The translations under genes were made by a program, and so were the position numbers. Positions 59,181 to 64,000 of a stretch of DNA of 64,000 nucleotides are shown piece after piece. The notes under the pieces are model-generated. The model ran no database searches, had not been told where the DNA came from, and was given only the letters and a program-made list of their open reading frames with translations. The stretch comes from Limobrevibacterium gyesilva. Lineage in GTDB: Bacteria; Pseudomonadota; Alphaproteobacteria; Acetobacterales; Acetobacteraceae. Every line of letters starts with the position of its first letter. Within the stretch, counting starts at the first letter, position 1. The stretch covers positions 62,001-126,000 of the forward strand of contig NZ_JAPDNT010000009.1 of NCBI RefSeq assembly GCF_025989185.1, written 5' to 3'.

Positions 59181-60224
59181 TCAGATCGCCACTTGCAACC
59201 GGGCCGCGGCGTCGCGGATCTGCGCCCAGGTGGTGTCGTCGACCGGAATGCCGTTCGCCATGCGCTCCGCCCGTGCCATCCGCTCCGGTTCGCCCGCCAC
59301 TAGCACCGGCAGATCGGGGTCGGCCGGTGCCGCCGACTTCACCCACCGGATCAGCCCGTCGATCTCGGTCTCCATGTACTCGCGCGTCGACATTCGCGTG
59401 GGATCGATCACGATCGTCAGCATGCCGTTGGCGATGCCCCGATCCGGCGGCGTATTGGTCTGCAACGTGCCGGAGCCGACGATGGCGCCGGCCAGGATCT
59501 CGCAGATCAGCGCAAGGCCCGATCCCTTGTGCTCGCCGAACGGCAGCACCACGCCGCGCGGCTGCGAATAGATCACGCCGGCATCCGTCGTCGGCTGGCC
59601 TTCCGCCGTCAGCAGCGCGCCTTCGACCACCGGCTTGCCTGCGTTGTTCGCCACACGCACCTTGCCCAGGGCGATGCGGCTGGTGGCGAAATCCAGGATC
59701 ACCGGCGCGGTCTGCGCGGTGCCGGGAATGGCGATGCAGACTGGGTTGGTCAGGAACCGCCCCTCACGGCCGCGGAACGGCGCCACCGGCGGCGGGCCGG
59801 AGGCACCGTTGACGAAATGGATCGACACCAGCCCGGCGCGCGCAGCGATCTCGCCATAGGTGCCGACGCGGCCGATATGATGCGAGTTGCGCAATCCGTG
59901 CACCGCCACGCCATGTTTCTGCGCGGCCGCGATCGCCCACGCCATCGCCTGCCGCGCGATCACCTGGCCATAGCCGCCATGCCCGTCCCACACCGCCATG
60001 TTGTCCGACGACTGCACGATCTCCGGCGCCTGGTTCGCCACCAGCGTGCCGGTCTCCAGGTTGTGGCAATAGGCCACCAGCATGCCCACGCCATGGCTGT
60101 CATGGCCGGACAGGTTCGCCTCGATCAGGTGGTCCGCGACGGTGTCCGCCTCCTCGGGCGCACTGCCGCCGGCACGCAGGATGCGCACCGTCAGCGCGCG
60201 CAGAGACGTATGGTCGATGATCAT
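59181..60224 (-). CDS. Ldh-family (malate/L-lactate/ureidoglycolate-type) dehydrogenase
   Basis: A 347-aa NAD(P)-dependent dehydrogenase of the LDH2/MDH2 fold. The catalytic His is in LSGHDSHGVGMLVAY, the cofactor region in GLRNSHHIGRVGTYGEIAA and PVILDFATSRIALGKV, and the late FGEHKGSGLALICEIL is diagnostic. Substrates include lactate, malate, ureidoglycolate and Delta1-piperideine-2-carboxylate. ATG 60224 overlaps the stop of the dimethylformamidase-like gene by 4 bp, so the two are co-translated. Confidence 0.9.
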   Translation of the reverse strand: MIIDHTSLRALTVRILRAGGSAPEEADTVADHLIEANLSGHDSHGVGMLVAYCHNLETGTLVANQAPEIVQSSDNMAVWDGHGGYGQVIARQAMAWAIAAAQKHGVAVHGLRNSHHIGRVGTYGEIAARAGLVSIHFVNGASGPPPVAPFRGREGRFLTNPVCIAIPGTAQTAPVILDFATSRIALGKVRVANNAGKPVVEGALLTAEGQPTTDAGVIYSQPRGVVLPFGEHKGSGLALICEILAGAIVGSGTLQTNTPPDRGIANGMLTIVIDPTRMSTREYMETEIDGLIRWVKSAAPADPDLPVLVAGEPERMARAERMANGIPVDDTTWAQIRDAAARLQVAI

Positions 60225-62413
60225 GATTCCCCCGAGAAGCGACGTACGACGTTTTCCAGCAGTCTTGAGACGGGCCCGGTGAAGCCTCCGCCATCCGGAC
60301 CCTCCCGCCACAGACTGCCGCAGAAGGTGATGGAGCCGACAGCGAACACCGCGCCGCCGGAGGGCGTGTCGAAATACACGATCTCGCCGCGCATCAACTC
60401 CGCCGGCGGCTCGCCGGTGACGGTGGCGAGATGCGACAGCAGCTCCTCCGGCACGGTCACGAACGAGGCCGGCGGATTCTCAGACCGTGCCAGGATCACC
60501 GTCTGCGGCGGCGTGCCCAGCACCGGATCGGCGCGATCCAGCTCGAACCCCGCTGCGCCACCGCCCGACAGGCCGTAATCGCCGATGGTGTCGCCGTCGA
60601 CGCCCGCGAACATCCAGGCGAAGGCGGGGTCGAACGAGGCGGGCAGGCGGCGGTAATAGGTCCCCTCGAAGCGCCCCTGGCCCGAGAATCCCACCCCCGC
60701 CAGCATCTGCGGCGGCCGCCGGTTGCGCCGCCACAGCCCGCCGTACTGGCCGTCGATCTGATGATAATACTCGCCCGGCTCGGCCGCCCAGGCACGGATG
60801 CCGCCTTCGGCCCGGCGCAGCTCGATCATGTGCGGCCGGTCGCGATCGCGGGCGATCCGCCAGTAGAACCCGTTGCCGCCGAGATAGCACAGCCGGCCGC
60901 CATGCTGCGTATGGGCCTGCAGCGCATCCAGCGTGTTCGCCGTGTGGTATTCCGGATGCGATCCGGTCAGCACCACCCGATACGGCGCCAGCAGCGCCGG
61001 GCCCTCGTCATCCAGATCCTCGTCGGTGATCACGTCGAAGGCGATTCCCTTCGCCTCCATCCAGGCCAGCAGATGCGTGTCCGCCGGATAGTGCCGCAGC
61101 CCCGAGCCGCGCGGATCGTTGAACGTCATGAACCCCGGCCGCATCGTCAGCACCGGCCGCCGGCGCGACGAAAATGCGATGCCGCTGTTGTCGCTGTGCC
61201 GGTTGTAGGTGGACCGGCCATAGATCGGATACTGATCGGGATTGTGCGGATACGCACCCCATGCCTGCGCCCGCTCCAGATACGCGGCGTCGGCATTGCC
61301 GCGCGCATGGTTGGCATAGGCCTGGTAGGTGAACGTCGATGCCAGGAACGCTACCTTCGCGAACGGACCGGCCCGCCTGGGCAGCACGTAGAGCGGCAGC
61401 CAGTCCTCGCCGCCGGCGCAGGACAGGTGCAGCGCATAGGCGCCGCTGGGCAGGTCGTCCGGCACCGTCCAGTCGAAATCCGCCTCCCAGCCGCAATCGT
61501 CGAGGTCGTCGTCGTGGAAATGGATCGCGGCATAGTCGCGCGGCGCGTGCCGCCAGCACATCTCCCGCCCGCTCCAGCGGGCCCCGACCACGGCGCGCGT
61601 CGGCAGGTTCACCAGCCGCCCGTGGCAGCCTTGCGGCCCGGTGTCGGTCACGCTCTGGCTGCCGATACCGTCCGCGAAGTCCCAGGCCGCCAGCGCGCCG
61701 CCATCCGGCATGACAAGCGCCTCCGGCCACGTGGCGTGAAACCCGGGGATAATCGCCGGATCCTCGATCTTGCCGGTGAAATGCCCGCGCGGCTCCACGG
61801 CATGCTCGGCCGCGAACAGCACAACGCCGCCGGACGGCAGCGAAATGCCCGGCGCGTCCGCCGGCACGGCCACCGCCGCGTCATCGCCCAGCGCCCGCTG
61901 CCCGACGACCACCCGCCCTGTCGCCGGATCGGCCGACAGCCACAGCCGGTACCAGCGGCGTGGCTGCAGCGGCACGGCCGTCTCCACGCGCACCGCTCCA
62001 CCCGGCCAGGCGAGGGACGCACATGCGCCCGCCGCACCCACCGCCAAGGCGACCGCCGCGCCACCGCCTTCTTCGGCCAGGACGGTGCCGCCCGACTGGG
62101 GGATCGCGGTCCAGACCAGCGCCGTCCAGGTGCACGCCGCACCCGCCGCCCGCACCGGCCCATGGTCGACAATGCCGTGCGATCCCAACCGGATAGCCTG
62201 CCGGCGCCCCTGCAGTTCGCGGGCAAAGACGTGCGAGAGATCGGCAAGCCGCAGCCCCGGCCCGGCCGGGTTCGCGTCGCCGCCGATGACGCGCACCAGC
62301 CGCGCCCGATAGGCGCCAGGGTCGCGCAGGCTGACATGCGCGGAAAAGCGTTCGCCTGGCCGGTGGGAGAAGCGGTCGAGATAGCCGGTGATCGGGAGTT
62401 CCTGGTTTTTCAT
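60221..62413 (-). CDS. N,N-dimethylformamidase large-subunit-like protein
   Basis: A 730-aa protein resembling the large subunit of N,N-dimethylformamidase. An N-terminal beta-rich (lectin/LamG-like) half is followed by the catalytic-type half with FLASTFTYQAYANHARGNAD, IYGRSTYNRHSDNSGIAFSS, RPVLTMRPGF and LTGSHPEYHT. The characterised enzyme uses a Tyr-Tyr-Glu iron site; Tyr363/366, Tyr403 and Glu488 are candidates here. No small-subunit gene is adjacent. DMFase releases dimethylamine from an amide, so this homologue may hydrolyse a different N-alkyl amide. It is the first gene of the minus-strand unit. Confidence 0.78.
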   Translation of the reverse strand: MKNQELPITGYLDRFSHRPGERFSAHVSLRDPGAYRARLVRVIGGDANPAGPGLRLADLSHVFARELQGRRQAIRLGSHGIVDHGPVRAAGAACTWTALVWTAIPQSGGTVLAEEGGGAAVALAVGAAGACASLAWPGGAVRVETAVPLQPRRWYRLWLSADPATGRVVVGQRALGDDAAVAVPADAPGISLPSGGVVLFAAEHAVEPRGHFTGKIEDPAIIPGFHATWPEALVMPDGGALAAWDFADGIGSQSVTDTGPQGCHGRLVNLPTRAVVGARWSGREMCWRHAPRDYAAIHFHDDDLDDCGWEADFDWTVPDDLPSGAYALHLSCAGGEDWLPLYVLPRRAGPFAKVAFLASTFTYQAYANHARGNADAAYLERAQAWGAYPHNPDQYPIYGRSTYNRHSDNSGIAFSSRRRPVLTMRPGFMTFNDPRGSGLRHYPADTHLLAWMEAKGIAFDVITDEDLDDEGPALLAPYRVVLTGSHPEYHTANTLDALQAHTQHGGRLCYLGGNGFYWRIARDRDRPHMIELRRAEGGIRAWAAEPGEYYHQIDGQYGGLWRRNRRPPQMLAGVGFSGQGRFEGTYYRRLPASFDPAFAWMFAGVDGDTIGDYGLSGGGAAGFELDRADPVLGTPPQTVILARSENPPASFVTVPEELLSHLATVTGEPPAELMRGEIVYFDTPSGGAVFAVGSITFCGSLWREGPDGGGFTGPVSRLLENVVRRFSGES

Positions 62414-62511
62414 TCATTCATTCCGGGGTCTGGCTTGACGGCACTACCAACCGTCCACGAAGATTTGGATCTCGACGCCTTGCTGCGTCGCAACATCCGG
62501 GAGACACGTCG
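62414..62511. promoter_or_regulatory. Divergent region between DMFase-like unit and an SBP gene
   Basis: 98 bp between divergent starts, so both promoters lie close together. GGGAG at 62499-62503 serves the plus-strand gene. The three repeats of ATTC near 62413-62423 lie in the minus-strand leader. No operator was identified. Confidence 0.4.
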
Positions 62512-64000
62512 ATGGAGAAAGCGATCCTGGCCCGCTCAGGCCTGGCAGCCACCGTGGCCTGCGTCGCGATGGCGTTCGGCACAGTTCCAGCCCTTGCGGC
62601 TCCGTTCAAGTGCCCACGTGTCGGCGGCGATTTTGTTTTCGGCCAGGAGGCCAACGTCAACAGCCTCGACCAGCCGGCCTCGAACACGATTTCCACGCGC
62701 AACGTCGCGATGAACATCTTCGAGACGCTGATCACGCGCGACGAGAACAACAACCCGATCCCGGATCTCGCGGATTCCTACACGGAATCGCCCGATCGCC
62801 TGACCTACACGTTCAAGTTGCGCAACGGCGTGAAGTTCCACAACGGCAAGCCGATGACCTCGGCCGACGTCGTCGCCTCGTTCGACCGCTATGCGCGCCT
62901 CGGCCTTGAGCGCGGCATGTTCAAGAACGTCGACAAGTGGGAAGCGCCCGACGCGTCCACCTTCATCATCCGCATGAAGGAAGCGCAGCCCACCTTCATC
63001 GAGCTGCTCAGCTCGTTCTCCGTCCCGGTGGTGATCGTGCCCGCCGAGCAGAAGGACGATGCCCCGATGCAGCTCAAGACCATCGGCACCGGCCCGTGGC
63101 AGCTCGTCGATTTCGTCCCCGGCAGCCACGTGAAGCTGAAGCGCTACGACGGCTACACGCCCAACACCCATTTCGAGGAGCGGACCGGCTTCGGCGGCTA
63201 CAAGCAGGCCTGCTTCGATACGGTTACGTTCCGCATCGTCACCGAACCTGGCGCGCGCGTGGCCGGACTCAAGACCGGCGAGCTGCAGGGCGTCGAGGAT
63301 CTGCCCACGAAGGCGCTCGATGACCTCAAGAAGGACAAGAACATCGCCATCGTGCCGCTGTTGAACTGGTGGATCCAGGTCGCGGCGCCCAACACGTCGG
63401 TGGCGCCCACCGACAACGTGCTGTTCCGCAAGGCGGTGCAGGCGGCGCTGGACATGGACGAGATCATGGATGCCGCGACCGACGGCAACTACCGGCTCAA
63501 TGTCGGCTTCCAGTATCCGAACCAGCCCAGCTATACGGACGCGGGCAAGGAGTTCTACAACATCAAGGACCCCGCCAAGGCGAAGCAGCTCCTGGCGCAG
63601 TCCGGCTACAAGGGTGAGCCGGTTGTGCTGCTCACCAACAAGGACTACGCGTCCATGTACAATGCGGCGCTGGTAATGGCCGAGCAGCTCAAGGCGGTCG
63701 GCATCAAGGCCGAACTGAAGGTGGTGGACTGGCCGACCTCGGTGAACATGCAGCTGAAGCCCGACACCGGCTGGAACTTCTTCTTCACCGGCTACGGCAC
63801 CCAGCCGGCGCTGGGCGCGCTCGCCACCATGCAGTTCTTCACCCCGCCCAACGCCAACTACAAGCCGAAGGATGGCAAGGACGATCCCGATCTGATGGCG
63901 GCCTGGAACGACATGAACAGCAAGCCGGACGCCAAGGACCGGCAGGCGGCGTTCGCGCGCATGCAGGCGCTGATCTACGAGCGGGTCTACGCGCTGCCGT
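62512..64000 (+). CDS. Peptide-type ABC importer substrate-binding protein, 3' end outside window
   Basis: At least 496 residues of an SBP_bac_5 protein. The N-terminal stretch LARSGLAATVACVAMAFGTV ending PALAA is a Sec signal peptide. Family segments are NVNSLDQPASNTISTRNVAM, YTFKLRNGVKFHNGKPMTSA and TIGTGPWQLVDFVPGSHVKL. The reading frame is intact to the window edge. Its permeases and ATPases are probably downstream. The divergent arrangement with the DMFase-like, Ldh and Gfo/Idh genes suggests it captures their substrate, perhaps an amide or peptide. Confidence 0.92.
   Translation, partial: MEKAILARSGLAATVACVAMAFGTVPALAAPFKCPRVGGDFVFGQEANVNSLDQPASNTISTRNVAMNIFETLITRDENNNPIPDLADSYTESPDRLTYTFKLRNGVKFHNGKPMTSADVVASFDRYARLGLERGMFKNVDKWEAPDASTFIIRMKEAQPTFIELLSSFSVPVVIVPAEQKDDAPMQLKTIGTGPWQLVDFVPGSHVKLKRYDGYTPNTHFEERTGFGGYKQACFDTVTFRIVTEPGARVAGLKTGELQGVEDLPTKALDDLKKDKNIAIVPLLNWWIQVAAPNTSVAPTDNVLFRKAVQAALDMDEIMDAATDGNYRLNVGFQYPNQPSYTDAGKEFYNIKDPAKAKQLLAQSGYKGEPVVLLTNKDYASMYNAALVMAEQLKAVGIKAELKVVDWPTSVNMQLKPDTGWNFFFTGYGTQPALGALATMQFFTPPNANYKPKDGKDDPDLMAAWNDMNSKPDAKDRQAAFARMQALIYERVYALP

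Noticed and set aside
1-64000. tRNA, rRNA, riboswitch or transposase genes
   Set aside because: None was recognised by eye on either strand; a covariance-model scan was not possible here, so short RNAs cannot be excluded.

Overview
This is a GC-rich, densely coded chromosomal window with no rRNA, tRNA, CRISPR array, transposase or phage gene that I could recognise. The gene families (heterotetrameric sarcosine oxidase soxBDAG, M81/MlrC-type metallopeptidases, a Hint_2-domain secreted protein, opine-oxidase-like flavoproteins, many peptide-type ABC importers) suggest a heterotrophic alphaproteobacterium, probably Rhodospirillales/Acetobacteraceae-like. That placement is inference from gene content, not phylogeny.

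Layout. 1-3655 (+): end of a peptide-type ABC importer (two ATPases), then a crotonase-family enzyme and a carnitine-CoA-ligase-like acyl-CoA synthetase. 3801-9214 (+): an orphan 191-aa protein, a Hint-domain surface/secreted protein, and a TPR-glycosyltransferase carrying near-identical 204-bp tandem repeats. A MoxR ATPase relic lies at 9306-9452. 9526-12323 (+): a two-subunit opine/amino-acid oxidase-like pair. 12302-26050 (-): a long co-directional cluster of SBP, M81 peptidase, soxB-soxD-soxA-soxG, four importer genes and a second SBP. 26205-30852 (+), divergent from it: second M81 peptidase, PatB-like aminotransferase/lyase, PhyH dioxygenase and a TenA-like protein that seems to start at ATC. 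30934-34040: SDR, threonine-dehydratase-like enzyme, HI0933-type flavoprotein. 34259-38142 (+): a three-subunit molybdenum hydroxylase (FAD, 2Fe-2S, Mo subunits) and a MoaD/ThiS-like protein. 38239-39138 (+): DapA-family lyase.

39275-46302 (-): a nine-gene catabolic unit headed by a FadR/GntR-type regulator with a visible palindrome upstream. It holds two HIBADH-type dehydrogenases, an amidohydrolase/lactonase, a polar-amino-acid-type ABC importer and an RpiB-like isomerase. 46521-49671 (+): an AaeB-AaeX-AaeA-like efflux set. 49984-52920 (+): a TIGR03118-like protein and a Sel1-repeat protein. 52954-54716 (-): modC and modB, with modB also apparently starting at ATC. 54895-62413: M28-like and M20 peptidases, a Gfo/Idh/MocA oxidoreductase, an Ldh-type dehydrogenase and a protein like the dimethylformamidase large subunit. 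62512-64000 (+): start of another peptide-type SBP.

Main theme. The window is an accessory catabolic region for imported nitrogenous compounds. The most coherent hypothesis is that the 12302-30852 block imports N-methylated peptides or related amides, cleaves them with M81 enzymes, and demethylates the released sarcosine-type product with SoxBDAG. The most unusual sequence-level observations are two genes whose homologous N-terminus begins at an ATC codon placed 6-8 nt after a strong Shine-Dalgarno sequence.
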